Below the pieces are notes generated by a model. That model was not told the origin of the DNA. It saw nothing but the letters and a program-made list of their open reading frames with translations, and ran no database searches. 64,000 bases of DNA, taken from positions 1 to 64,000 of the forward strand of contig NZ_ALWX01000014.1 of NCBI RefSeq assembly GCF_000297495.1, in the 5' to 3' direction. The stretch comes from Janibacter hoylei PVAS-1. GTDB taxonomy: Bacteria; Actinomycetota; Actinomycetes; Actinomycetales; Dermatophilaceae. Within the stretch, counting starts at the first letter, position 1; every line of letters starts with the position of its first letter. The translations under genes were made by a program, and so were the position numbers. This document shows, piece by piece, positions 17,956-26,690 of the stretch.

Positions 17956-20478
17956 TCACGGCCCGACGACTGTCCACGCATCGCGGAACTGGGACTGAGC
18001 GCTGATCAGCCACTCGATAGCGTCGTCCCACGACGCGCGGTCGTCGATGGATGTGAAGGTGGAGACCAAGGTGACGCGAGCTGCCTTCCTGCCGTCCATG
18101 GGGTCCCACTCCGGTGACTGGTCCAAGTGGGACTCAACCTCCGCGCGCTTATCGAAGAGCGCCTCGAACCTCTGATGATTCAGCGCGGCGTCCGCGGAAT
18201 TGAAGTAGAGCTGGACCTCCAGGCCGGTCCTCCTCCACACGGTGGATACGGTGACTCCCGAGCTGCCGACCGAGGCATCGATCCATGGTCCGGTCGACGT
18301 GGTGCCGCGCGTCCAGGTCGGATGATCATCGCGCATGCGCTCCAGTGCCAACGACCAGAACTCCCGGTAGACGGCAGGTCTGCCCGATGTCTGTGGCTCA
18401 CCGAGAAACTCCTGCCGCACGTCCCGCAACCGTCGACCATCGGCGATCGACCAGAAGTACCACCCGTTCGTGGCGCTCTGACGCAGATGCCGAGCCGCAC
18501 CCGACGGGGATTCAAAGGCCTTGCCGTCAAGGTGGAGAAGCATGTCATCACCAATGGTCGCCTCGCGGCCGGCGAAGTCCCGGTGCGTCGAGGTCAGGGT
18601 GTCGCCCACCTGGATCAGGCCACCTTCGACGAGATGCTTGAGCTCGACCCAGTCTCCCGCCTTTGTCTGCGGGTCGGCCACCCGGCCCTCGTGGCCCTCC
18701 GGGACCGGCCAGACGCGGAGCAGGACGTCGATCAGCTCGCCGGTCCGATCATCGATCCGTCCCTCGTCCCACGAGACCTGCTGAGCGCTGTCGACGAGTC
18801 GCCCGGTCATCGTGATCGTGTTGTGCCGCAACAACGCCGTCTGCTTGTCCGCCCACGGGCCGTTGGACACCTTCGAGTTCAGGGAAGACGTCAACAGGGT
18901 GAGATTGCCGAGACGGTGAACCCTCTCCTGCCGCTCGAGTTCTTCCTCCGCTGTCTCGACGGGCCACCAGTCCTGCCACTTCTGCGGCAAGATGTGCTCG
19001 ATCGGCAGACCGATCCGCTCCACCTGCGGCTGACGTGTCTCGGCGCGGTAGGCGTCTTCGATGGCCTCGAGGTACATCCTCATGCGGGCTCGTGGGTACC
19101 GCCGGTACACCGCCTCTCGGGAGAGCGCCTGACGGACCTCATCGTCACCCGGCCAGTAGGTGCTCGTCACATCCAGGCGCGAAAGGTGGCCCACGACCCG
19201 GTCCGCCAACTCGTCTGCTGGCGCCGAATCGTGAGCCGCGATGATGTCCGCGACCACGCGACCCAGGGCAGAGGTGGTCATTCGCAGGAACTGCCGCCGC
19301 ACGACCCAGCTCTCTGCCGCAGTCACAACACGGTTGATGACATCTCCCGGGACGTCACGTCCGGGCGCGTGCAGCCAGAGCAAGAGAGGCTTGAGCAGCT
19401 CTAACCCACTCGCCTGCATGCGGTACATGGCCATCTCGACGACGTCCAGCTCGCCCCCCCGGGCGGGCCGCGGCCTCGGTCCACGCTGGTACTGGTCGGC
19501 CTGCTGCTTGATGACCGGCAACAGTTCCGCCATGGTCCGCTCGGGGTGATGCTCGACGTAGGCCTTGAACCGGGTGAACGTCGACTGCGGGCTCACCTCC
19601 TCACCCGTCCGGGACATGAGCCACTGGTTGAGGAAGAGCGAGCTGCGGCTGACCAAGTACCGCCCGACACTGACCTCCTTCGTCCAGAACTTCTTCTCGA
19701 AGGGCCACTCCTGGCGGTAGATCCGCTCGGCATCTCCCCCTTCGGCCTCAACGCGTTGGAAGACGAAGTTGCGCACGAGGTCTGCTGCGGTCAGTGGGGT
19801 GCCACGCGCGTTGAGGATCTCGAAGATTTCCTGAGATTTCTCGGAGGACTCGAGCTCGATCGACACGAGAGTGAGTCCTTCCACGAGGACGTCGGTGATT
19901 TCCTTGGCCCGCGGGCCGAACGCGTCCGAGTCCGGGTCCCCCAGCCACTGCTCGACCGCACCGACGAAGTAGTGGTGGGCTTGGACGACGAGACTCTCCG
20001 AGTTGTCGAGTGACGCGTGGTCGATGGGTGTCTCGGCGGTCATGACCTCGTCGAAGGCCTGCCGGTCGATGTTGAGGTGGCGCAACTTGAGTGGGCTGTC
20101 GCCAGCGAACCGCTGCGGGTTGTGGGTCAACGACTCTAGCCGATCGGCGTGGTCACTGCCGGCCAGAACTGCCTGTGTGGCATCCATGAGCAACTGCAGA
20201 GTCGTGATGCGCTGCTGACCATCGACGACATTCCACGACGGCAGTCGGTTGCCCTGCAGCTGCTGGCTCTGCATGACCACGGCACCGAGGAAATGCTGGG
20301 GACGCAGGTGTGGCTGTGCCAGACGAACGTCGGCCACTCTCTGGATGTCCTGCCACAGTGGCACCCACTGTTCTTCCTCCCGCCAGACGTATGGGCGCTG
20401 GAAGAGCGGGATGACGAAGTGCTGTGGCATGTCGAACAGGTCGAGTGGCGTGCGCTTGTAAGTCTCCACGCTTCGCAT
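17956..20478 (-). CDS. GmrSD-like DUF262/DUF1524 nuclease with RAMA and DUF4268 domains
   Basis: The 840-residue protein has four recognisable parts. DUF262 (~1-240) carries the NTP-binding WNVVDGQQRITT (D86-R90). DUF1524 (~485-560) is an HNH-like nuclease with IEHILPQKW and RLGNLTLLTSSLNSK. A RAMA-type domain (~608-695) shows GDWVELKHLVEGGL and ATNGWYFW. DUF4268 lies at ~740-835. DUF262-DUF1524 proteins (GmrSD, BrxU) cleave modified phage DNA using NTPs. RAMA domains are linked to adenine-methylation systems and may read methylated DNA. The protein may therefore sense modification, a useful complement to the neighbouring adenine methylase. It is transcribed toward drmC and divergent from the SIR2 gene. 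Confidence 0.82.
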   Translation of the reverse strand: MRSVETYKRTPLDLFDMPQHFVIPLFQRPYVWREEEQWVPLWQDIQRVADVRLAQPHLRPQHFLGAVVMQSQQLQGNRLPSWNVVDGQQRITTLQLLMDATQAVLAGSDHADRLESLTHNPQRFAGDSPLKLRHLNIDRQAFDEVMTAETPIDHASLDNSESLVVQAHHYFVGAVEQWLGDPDSDAFGPRAKEITDVLVEGLTLVSIELESSEKSQEIFEILNARGTPLTAADLVRNFVFQRVEAEGGDAERIYRQEWPFEKKFWTKEVSVGRYLVSRSSLFLNQWLMSRTGEEVSPQSTFTRFKAYVEHHPERTMAELLPVIKQQADQYQRGPRPRPARGGELDVVEMAMYRMQASGLELLKPLLLWLHAPGRDVPGDVINRVVTAAESWVVRRQFLRMTTSALGRVVADIIAAHDSAPADELADRVVGHLSRLDVTSTYWPGDDEVRQALSREAVYRRYPRARMRMYLEAIEDAYRAETRQPQVERIGLPIEHILPQKWQDWWPVETAEEELERQERVHRLGNLTLLTSSLNSKVSNGPWADKQTALLRHNTITMTGRLVDSAQQVSWDEGRIDDRTGELIDVLLRVWPVPEGHEGRVADPQTKAGDWVELKHLVEGGLIQVGDTLTSTHRDFAGREATIGDDMLLHLDGKAFESPSGAARHLRQSATNGWYFWSIADGRRLRDVRQEFLGEPQTSGRPAVYREFWSLALERMRDDHPTWTRGTTSTGPWIDASVGSSGVTVSTVWRRTGLEVQLYFNSADAALNHQRFEALFDKRAEVESHLDQSPEWDPMDGRKAARVTLVSTFTSIDDRASWDDAIEWLISAQSQFRDAWTVVGP

Positions 20479-20552
20479 CCTGCCGGAATCACGGCGTCAG
20501 AACCGGAACTCGGCTCGGACGTCCTCACAGCATCGCGAGGTGGGAGTGTCAC

Positions 20553-20588
20553 TCTAAATAAGCCCCTGTTGCGCTCGACCCCGAGGAG
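20553..20588 (+). promoter_or_regulatory. AT-rich promoter and RBS of the HD-macro-SIR2 gene
   Basis: In a GC-rich gap between divergent genes, TAAATA (20555-20560) is the only AT-rich hexamer and could serve as -10. GAGGAG at 20583-20588 lies 8 bases before ATG 20597 and decides that start over the GTG at 20594. No clear -35 or operator was seen. Confidence 0.4.
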
Positions 20589-20596
20589 TACCCGTG

Positions 20597-22624
20597 ATGA
20601 CACCCGATAGGCCCGAGCGCCTCGCCCGGGACATGCACGCAGGGCAGAGGGACAAGCTCGGCCGCGACTACGTCACGCGGCACCTGCGCCCGGTCGTCGA
20701 CAAGCTCAAGGACAAGGGCGACCACGCGATCATGGGTGGGTGGCTCCACGACATCATCGTCACGGACACCAAGACCACGCTGGCCGAACTGCTCGATCGG
20801 AACTTCCCTCCAGAGGTCGTCCGCGCCGTCGACTCCGTGACCAAACGACCGGGTGAGTTCTACGAGGACCTCATCACGAGAGCCTCCGTCGACGAACTCG
20901 GACGCCAGATCAAACTCGCAGACATCGAGGTCAACACGGAGTCCAACCCGGCGCTGGCGAAGAAGGACCCGGCCAAGGCGAAGCAGCTCCTCGAGAAGTA
21001 CGAGCGGGCACGCCGGCAGCTCGGGCATCATCCGAGCCACCTCTTCGTCGTGCACGGCAGGATCGAGCACCTCACGCACGACGTCGCGATCATCCCCACC
21101 GACGTCGACGTCACCGTTGAGCCTCACTGGGATGCGGCGTCGCCCGAGGCGGATGCAAAGCCGGCTCGTCTCAACGAAGGGTGGGCGCGCTGGGGCGAGT
21201 CGAGCTGCTGGTTCGTCGACGTCGCCTCTGGTGACGTCGACGCAGTCCTGCGCCGGGTGCGTGCCGCGTTGTACGACATCGCCCAGACGCACCCCTGGCG
21301 AGTGCTCACGCCCGGCTCGTTGGAGGCACAGGGCACACCCCAGGGGCGTCGTCCGCTCCCCCTCATCGCCATGCCCGTCCTCGGCATCGGACAGGGCGGT
21401 CGCGGCGATCAGCAGGGCGAGGTGATCGAGCACCTCATCCGCGGCCTCACAGAAACACTGAAGAACCTTCCCTTCGACATCGCTCTGGTCACGCCGGACC
21501 CGGCCGTGTACGCGGCCGCGCAGCATGCCCGTGTTCGCGCTGCGTCAGACCACCCCCTCGCAGGCAAGGCGAAGGACCTGGCGAGCAAGGCACGGGCCGG
21601 AGAGCTGGCCCTATTCCTCGGCGCCGGGGTGAGCATCCCCGCGGGGCTGCCGACCTGGCACGAGCTGATCGTCCAGCTCGGCAAGAGCCTGGACCCCGGT
21701 GACCGAGAAGTCCTCGACGGTCTCGACATCACCGACCGGGCCCAGCTCATCCAGCAGTTGAAGCCGCATGGCTTCCAGCAGAGCGTCGCCGACATCACGA
21801 GTGAGGTCACGCGCCCTTCGCTCGTCCACACGCTGCTCGCAGGTCTCGACGTCGCCAATGTCGTGACGACCAACTACGACGCCCTCTTCGAGTCAGCCAT
21901 GCGCGCCGCTGGTCACGCCGCCGACGTCGTCCTGCCCCACACGTCGGCCATCGGTCAGCGGCGATGGGTGCTCAAGATGCACGGCGACGTGGACCACCCG
22001 GCCACCATCGTCCTCACCCGACGTCACATGGTCCGGTACGACGCGGCGAACCGCCCGAGCGCTGCCCTACTGCAGTCACTCCTGCTCACGAAGCATCTGA
22101 TGGTGGTCGGTGCGTCGATGACCGACCCCAACGTCTTGCGCCTCATCCACGAGGTGGATGCCTATCGAGATGAGCACGGACAGGCTCGTGACGGGGACTA
22201 CGGGACAGTGCTGGACGCGGGTCCGACGAGTCCCGGACAGACTCGGCTGTGGGAGGGCCAGCTCGACTGGGTCGACCTGACACGTCAGGGCATCGGCAGT
22301 GGGCCGAGGACGCTCGAGATCCTGCTCGACCTCGTCGGGGTCTTCGCCTCGCGCGACTCGTCCTGGGTGCTCGACGAGCGCTTCGGGAGCCTCCTCGAGC
22401 CCTCGGACAGAGAGTTCGCCGAGCGTCTCCGACAGATCGCCGTGGACACGCCAAGCGGCGAGACATGGGCACCGCTGCGACGAGTCCTCGACGAGCTCGG
22501 GATAAAGCAGGCGGAGTCGCCCCGCGGCAAGTGTGGCGCTGCTGCACATGTGGGCGACTGCCCGTCGCGCCGTGGTGAGCCCCGTCGGTACGGCCACGGA
22601 GGCGCGACTGGCCGAGGGCAATGA
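20597..22624 (+). CDS. RelA/SpoT-type HD + macro-like + SIR2 fusion protein
   Basis: The protein has 675 residues. Residues 1-140 match the RelA/SpoT (MESH1-like) HD hydrolase: MHAGQRDKLGRDYVTRHL with H29, GGWLHDIIVTDT with H51-D52, and IKLADIEVN with D109, a full Mn-site set. Residues ~149-315 look like a macro-type domain (MPVLGIGQGGRGDQQGEVIEHLIRG). Residues ~325-560 are a defence-type SIR2 domain: LFLGAGVSIPAGLPTWHELI (~340), TTNYDALF (~427) and KMHGDVDHP (~460). SIR2 domains of this class destroy NAD+ in phage-infected cells; MESH1-type HD enzymes remove phosphate from ppGpp or NADPH; macro domains bind or hydrolyse ADP-ribose products. All three point to nucleotide signalling and NAD(P) depletion. 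The exact reaction is unknown. Confidence 0.8.
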   Translation: MTPDRPERLARDMHAGQRDKLGRDYVTRHLRPVVDKLKDKGDHAIMGGWLHDIIVTDTKTTLAELLDRNFPPEVVRAVDSVTKRPGEFYEDLITRASVDELGRQIKLADIEVNTESNPALAKKDPAKAKQLLEKYERARRQLGHHPSHLFVVHGRIEHLTHDVAIIPTDVDVTVEPHWDAASPEADAKPARLNEGWARWGESSCWFVDVASGDVDAVLRRVRAALYDIAQTHPWRVLTPGSLEAQGTPQGRRPLPLIAMPVLGIGQGGRGDQQGEVIEHLIRGLTETLKNLPFDIALVTPDPAVYAAAQHARVRAASDHPLAGKAKDLASKARAGELALFLGAGVSIPAGLPTWHELIVQLGKSLDPGDREVLDGLDITDRAQLIQQLKPHGFQQSVADITSEVTRPSLVHTLLAGLDVANVVTTNYDALFESAMRAAGHAADVVLPHTSAIGQRRWVLKMHGDVDHPATIVLTRRHMVRYDAANRPSAALLQSLLLTKHLMVVGASMTDPNVLRLIHEVDAYRDEHGQARDGDYGTVLDAGPTSPGQTRLWEGQLDWVDLTRQGIGSGPRTLEILLDLVGVFASRDSSWVLDERFGSLLEPSDREFAERLRQIAVDTPSGETWAPLRRVLDELGIKQAESPRGKCGAAAHVGDCPSRRGEPRRYGHGGATGRGQ

Positions 22625-22826
22625 CCCTACGACGTAGGACAGAAGAACCTTTTCGACGCCCACCAATTCCTGCACATTCATTTTCGCTCCATGTGACGTG
22701 TTCACCCCGAACAATATCCTCACACACAATGCCGGTGAGAGCCTTTCAGGAATATCCCGAATACAGCGAATGGTGCGTGACGAAGAATGTTCGCCCCGCA
22801 CCATCGCGCCTCATGTGCAGGTCACG

Positions 22827-23675
22827 TCAGATGTCCAGGTCATCGAGGTCGCCACCGCCACCGACGCCGACTCCGACGACGTCGTGGGCGGCGATGGCAG
22901 CCTGCCTGCCCTCCCGGATCACCTTCGGCCAGATCGGGTGGATCCCGAGAGCCTGCCGCGCACGCATCACGACGTCCTCCTGGATCACCGTGACGCAGGG
23001 CCGCGCCATGTCACGGTGGATCGTCGTCACCGCCTTGCCGGTGTCGGCGACCCGCACCTCGAGGAGACCGTCGTCCGGCGTCTCCCAGGTGAAGGTGGTC
23101 GTCCCCTCCCGCACGCTCATCTGCGGCTCGGGGGCGCCCGACCCTTCGAAGACCTTCTCCTTGACCTCGAGCGCCCGGGCAGTCGGCCGCTCGCCGGCTC
23201 CAAGGCCTGCGTGCCGCTCGAGACGGATGAGCTCGGCATCCGCCCCGTCGCGCCACCAGCGAGGGAAGGACTCGTCGGTCTCTCCCTCCTCCGCCGCGTT
23301 CACCCAGGCCTCCCACTCGGCGATCTCACGGTTCAGCAACAGGTCCTCGGCACCCTTGCGGGTCACGCGGTAGCCGCAGGCGACGGCGACTGCCCCGTCC
23401 ACGATGAGCACCCACGCCACGTCGGGCACGCTCCCGCCCCGGTGGATCTCGTACACCGTGTCCGGGACCTCGAGGACGTCGTAGGCACTCGGCATCCCAC
23501 GGATCGCCCGGAACTCGTCGACCGGGATCTCGAGCCACTGCTTGACCGCGTCGTACGCGGCCCGGTCCTCCCGCGACTTCTCCTCGGCACGAGCGCGAGC
23601 GGCCTCCTCGGTGACGTGGAATCCTTCACCCTCAGCCGGGCCGAAATCGGACATGACAAGCCAGACAGAACTCAT
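22827..23675 (-). CDS. Unrecognised acidic protein
   Basis: I do not recognise this 282-residue protein. It is acidic and Trp-rich (AWVLIVDG, PRWWRDGADAELIRLERH), with no signal peptide or membrane segment, and ends in a glycine-rich tail (GVGVGGGGDLDD). A GAAAGG ribosome site precedes ATG 23675. Both flanks (22625-22826 and 23676-23877) are clearly AT-richer than the rest, and the gene stands alone, convergent with the SIR2-fusion gene. It may be the last cargo gene of the defence island or a late arrival. No function is assigned. Confidence 0.6.
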   Translation of the reverse strand: MSSVWLVMSDFGPAEGEGFHVTEEAARARAEEKSREDRAAYDAVKQWLEIPVDEFRAIRGMPSAYDVLEVPDTVYEIHRGGSVPDVAWVLIVDGAVAVACGYRVTRKGAEDLLLNREIAEWEAWVNAAEEGETDESFPRWWRDGADAELIRLERHAGLGAGERPTARALEVKEKVFEGSGAPEPQMSVREGTTTFTWETPDDGLLEVRVADTGKAVTTIHRDMARPCVTVIQEDVVMRARQALGIHPIWPKVIREGRQAAIAAHDVVGVGVGGGGDLDDLDI

Positions 23676-23864
23676 GATGAGCCTTTCGGTTACATGGGAT
23701 GAAGCTGCGTATTTCCCCCGCTGCTTCGTCTCCTATTTTAGTGCCCATGGGAGGTATTCACCAACTCGAAAACCCCTGCCTGTCAAGGCATTCTGAGCGT
23801 CTGCAAATTCTCAAAAAACGGTGTACATCATGGCCGCTGCCACCTGCCCGTCAGCCACCTGCCA

Positions 23865-23870
23865 TAGCCT
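23865..23870 (+). promoter_or_regulatory. -10 element TAGCCT of leaderless dnaB-like gene
   Basis: TAGCCT fits TANNNT and ends 7 bases before ATG 23878, so transcription should start at or next to the start codon. No ribosome-binding site is present. The site fixes ATG 23878 as the likely start rather than in-frame codons further upstream. Confidence 0.5.
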
Positions 23871-23877
23871 CTGTGGG

Positions 23878-24759
23878 ATGGACACACGAGCGGACGCCCT
23901 CGGCGATGACACCCTCGACCTGACGATCGCCCGCCTGATCGGGTCGGCTTGGCCGCTCGGCAGCCGTAAGGTCCCCACGAGCCTCGTCAAGCTCGACCAG
24001 CTCCTCGCCGGAGGCCTGCACCCCGGGCAGACGACGATCGTCGCGTCACGCTCAGGTGAGGGGGCCTCTCGCTTCGCCACCGGGCTGGCCCGCTCAGCGG
24101 CGCTGCACCACGGCAAGCAGACCGTGATCCTCGCCCCCGACGCCCCCGAGATCGAGGTCTCGCTGCGCATCATCGCCGCAGAGACGCGTATCCCACTGCG
24201 CCACCTACGCTCCGGCGACCTGTCCGACCGGCACCGCGAGCGCCTGAGCGAGTGCCAGCAGCGTCTCGCCGACGCGCCGCTGTCGATCTACGCCGACTGC
24301 CCACCGGCAGGCACGCTCCCCGACTCCGTGGGCATGGTCAGCCACGAGGACGACGTGGAGCTCGTGGTCGCCGACGGCATCGCCCTGCTCGGTGACACCG
24401 TGCGCCACGACGTGACCTACATGGCCGACTGGGCACGTCGCGAGCACTTCGCCCTCGTCCTCGTCTCGAGCCTGCACAACCCGCGCGCCGGGGAGCAGCG
24501 CAGGACCCCGCAGCTGAGCGACCTGCGGGACTACGACGAGGTCATCGACGTCGTCGACAACGTCCTGCTCATCGAGCGGCCCGAGCTGGAGTTCGACCCG
24601 CTCGACGCGACCGTCCACGTCGCGAAGCACCGCTACGGCGCGCTGGGCAGCGTCGACGTCACCTTCGACGAGAGCACCGCGGGCTTCGTCAACCCGCCGG
24701 GGGTCGAGGAGGCCGACCCCGCTTGGCAGATGTCCTCCGTGTGGGAGATGACGGGCTAG
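23878..24759 (+). CDS. DnaB-like RecA-fold ATPase with altered Walker A
   Basis: The 293-residue protein matches the C-terminal RecA-like domain of replicative DnaB helicases: LVKLDQLLAGGLHPGQTTIV, a Walker A position reading SRSGEGASRF, LVVADGIALL at Walker B and the DnaB-like HRYGALGSVDVTFDESTAGF at the end. The Walker A Lys-Ser/Thr of DnaB is replaced by Ala-Ser, so nucleotide hydrolysis is probably lost or changed. It lacks the DnaB N-terminal domain, hence is not the replicative helicase. The next gene starts 25 bases downstream and may be cotranscribed. Confidence 0.65.
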   Translation: MDTRADALGDDTLDLTIARLIGSAWPLGSRKVPTSLVKLDQLLAGGLHPGQTTIVASRSGEGASRFATGLARSAALHHGKQTVILAPDAPEIEVSLRIIAAETRIPLRHLRSGDLSDRHRERLSECQQRLADAPLSIYADCPPAGTLPDSVGMVSHEDDVELVVADGIALLGDTVRHDVTYMADWARREHFALVLVSSLHNPRAGEQRRTPQLSDLRDYDEVIDVVDNVLLIERPELEFDPLDATVHVAKHRYGALGSVDVTFDESTAGFVNPPGVEEADPAWQMSSVWEMTG

Positions 24760-24784
24760 CGACGTGCGAGGAAAGAGGGGACGG

Positions 24785-25348
24785 ATGTCCTGGTACGAGG
24801 GCGCGTGCGAAGTCTGCGTCGACGCGTGCACCCGCGGCGCACGGCACACGAGCGTGCGTCAGGTCGCGACCGCCGCCGGGGTGCAGATCCGTCACTGCAG
24901 CCGGTGCGACGCCTGGTGGGACATGCAGCCGGCGACCCGGCCAGCTGTCATCTCTCGCCAGGAGGCCGCGCGCCGCGCGCCTGACGCGGACCGCTGGACC
25001 ATCGTCGGCCCCCTGCTCGAGCCCCGCGACCCCGCTGGTCTGCTCGTCGACGCCCAGCGAGTCGACGCCCACCCGGGCGATCTGCTCGACCTGCACCGGC
25101 AGGCCGAGCTCGCCGGCGACGCGACATTGCAGGACGTGCTGACCACGGTGCTCGTACCCTTCATCCGCAACGCTCCCCGCACCGCGTGGACCTGTCGCGG
25201 AGGCGTGGACGGGCAGTGGACGCCCTTCGCCGAGGTCGTGACCGCCGGCTCATCTGGCACTCACGGCGCGCGGCTGCTCGTGCCGAACGAGCTGGCGCGC
25301 ACATTCGCCGGCGGGCCCCGGCTCGACGTCGGCTGTCGGCCGCGGTAG
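24785..25348 (+). CDS. Hypothetical protein with N-terminal zinc-ribbon-like cysteines
   Basis: The gene encodes 187 residues from ATG 24785, chosen because AAAGAGGGGA lies just upstream; a GTG at 24764 has no such site. Two CxxC pairs (CEVCVDAC near residue 6 and CSRCDAWWD near 38) could bind zinc. The remainder shows no domain I know. It follows the DnaB-like gene closely, and the two may act together; that is inference only. Confidence 0.6.
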   Translation: MSWYEGACEVCVDACTRGARHTSVRQVATAAGVQIRHCSRCDAWWDMQPATRPAVISRQEAARRAPDADRWTIVGPLLEPRDPAGLLVDAQRVDAHPGDLLDLHRQAELAGDATLQDVLTTVLVPFIRNAPRTAWTCRGGVDGQWTPFAEVVTAGSSGTHGARLLVPNELARTFAGGPRLDVGCRPR

Positions 25349-25423
25349 CCGGCGGACCCTCGCCGGGAGGGGCGGGCTAGGCTCCCCGCGGGCGTCGCCG
25401 AAGCGCCCCTCCAGGAGGACCCG

Positions 25424-26659
25424 ATGACCGACACCCGCCCCGCGGACCCGCCGGCAGACCTCACCACCTCCGCGCACCGTCGCACCGGTCTCATCACCCT
25501 CGCCGCCCTGCTGTCGGCGGGGTGGGCGACCAACCACTTCGCTGCACTGGTGCCCGTCCTCGAGGACTTCGCGCACATCTCCCGGCCCGGTCTCGACGCG
25601 GCCTTCGGCCTCTACGCCCTCGGTCTGCTGCCCAGCCTGCTGCTCGGTGGTGGCGTCTCCGACCGCGTCGGTCGCCGCCCGGTCGTGCTGGCCGGGCTGG
25701 CCCTCGCGTGCGCCGGCAACCTCGTCATGCTCATCTGGCCGACGCTCGTCGGGGTCGTCATCGGCCGGCTCGTCGTCGGCCTCGGCGTGGGCATGGTCGC
25801 GAGTGCCGGCACCGCGTGGGCTGCCGACCAGGACGCGGCGAAGGGGGCCGCCCGCGCCGGCGTCGTCCTCACCGGTGGATTCGCGATCGGTCCCGTGGTC
25901 ACCGCACTCCTGACCACCGCACTACCGGGTCGCGCCGGGCTCGTCGCGGCCTACGCGATCCCCGTCCTGCTCACCGCCGGCTGCTTCGCGCTCATCGTGC
26001 TGCGGACGGTCACCGAGACCGAGGACGTCGCGGTGCACGACGACGAGGTGCGGGGCACTCCCTTCGTCGATGGACGACGCATCGGCCCAGCCCTCATCGC
26101 GGCGCTGCCGATGGGGCTGTGGGTCTTTGCATGCGTCATCTCCGCCGTCATGGTCTTCACCGGGCGGATCGGTGACCGCTTCAGCGGCCCGCTGCTCATC
26201 GCGGTGGCGTGCATCCTGGCGCTCGGCACCGGACTGCTGACCCAGATCGGCACGCGTCGCTGGGGGCACTGGCGTGCGCTGGGCGTCATCGGCGCAGGGC
26301 TCGCAGCGCTCGGGTTCGCCATCGGCGCCGCCGCGGGCGGCCGGATGAGCCCGGTGACCTTCGCGCTCACGGCAGTCATCCTCGGCTGCGCCTACGGGCT
26401 GTGCCTCGGGCAGGGACTGCAGGACGTCGAGCGGCTCGCGCCGCGCGACGCCCGCGGTCTGGTGACGGGGCTCTTCTACGTCGTCTCCTACTCCGGCTTC
26501 GCCCTGCCCTTCGTGCTCAACACCTATGAGGACCCCATCGGCCCGTCCGCCCCGCTCGTCGTGCTCGCTGCCCTGGCCCTGCTGACCGCGGTCGCTCGTC
26601 TGGTGGACGTCGTGCGGAGCGGGCAGGCAGCAACGGCGTCGACCGACAGGTCCGCCTGA
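25424..26659 (+). CDS. MFS transporter
   Basis: This is a 12-helix-type major facilitator of 411 residues in the inner membrane. The loop 2-3 signature GGVSDRVGRRPVV (~75) and repeated hydrophobic helices support the call. The substrate is not evident; small-molecule or drug export is the common role. The start ATG follows CCAGGAGGACCCG, a strong ribosome site, and TAGGCT at 25378-25383 may be the -10. It stands alone and converges on the RDD gene. Confidence 0.85.
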   Translation: MTDTRPADPPADLTTSAHRRTGLITLAALLSAGWATNHFAALVPVLEDFAHISRPGLDAAFGLYALGLLPSLLLGGGVSDRVGRRPVVLAGLALACAGNLVMLIWPTLVGVVIGRLVVGLGVGMVASAGTAWAADQDAAKGAARAGVVLTGGFAIGPVVTALLTTALPGRAGLVAAYAIPVLLTAGCFALIVLRTVTETEDVAVHDDEVRGTPFVDGRRIGPALIAALPMGLWVFACVISAVMVFTGRIGDRFSGPLLIAVACILALGTGLLTQIGTRRWGHWRALGVIGAGLAALGFAIGAAAGGRMSPVTFALTAVILGCAYGLCLGQGLQDVERLAPRDARGLVTGLFYVVSYSGFALPFVLNTYEDPIGPSAPLVVLAALALLTAVARLVDVVRSGQAATASTDRSA

Positions 26660-26681
26660 CGACCACGCCGCCCCTCAGGCG
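26653..26681. terminator. Possible bidirectional hairpin between MFS and RDD genes
   Basis: CGCCTGA (26653-26659) pairs with TCAGGCG (26675-26681) across a 15-base loop, right between two convergent genes. There is no T-run, so this is a weak call. Confidence 0.3.
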
Positions 26682-26690
26682 AACGTGGGG

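Noticed and set aside
22621-23702. Plus-strand frames opposite the unrecognised acidic gene
   Set aside because: They lack domain features and ribosome sites. The minus frame has a GAAAGG site before its ATG and normal residue use.
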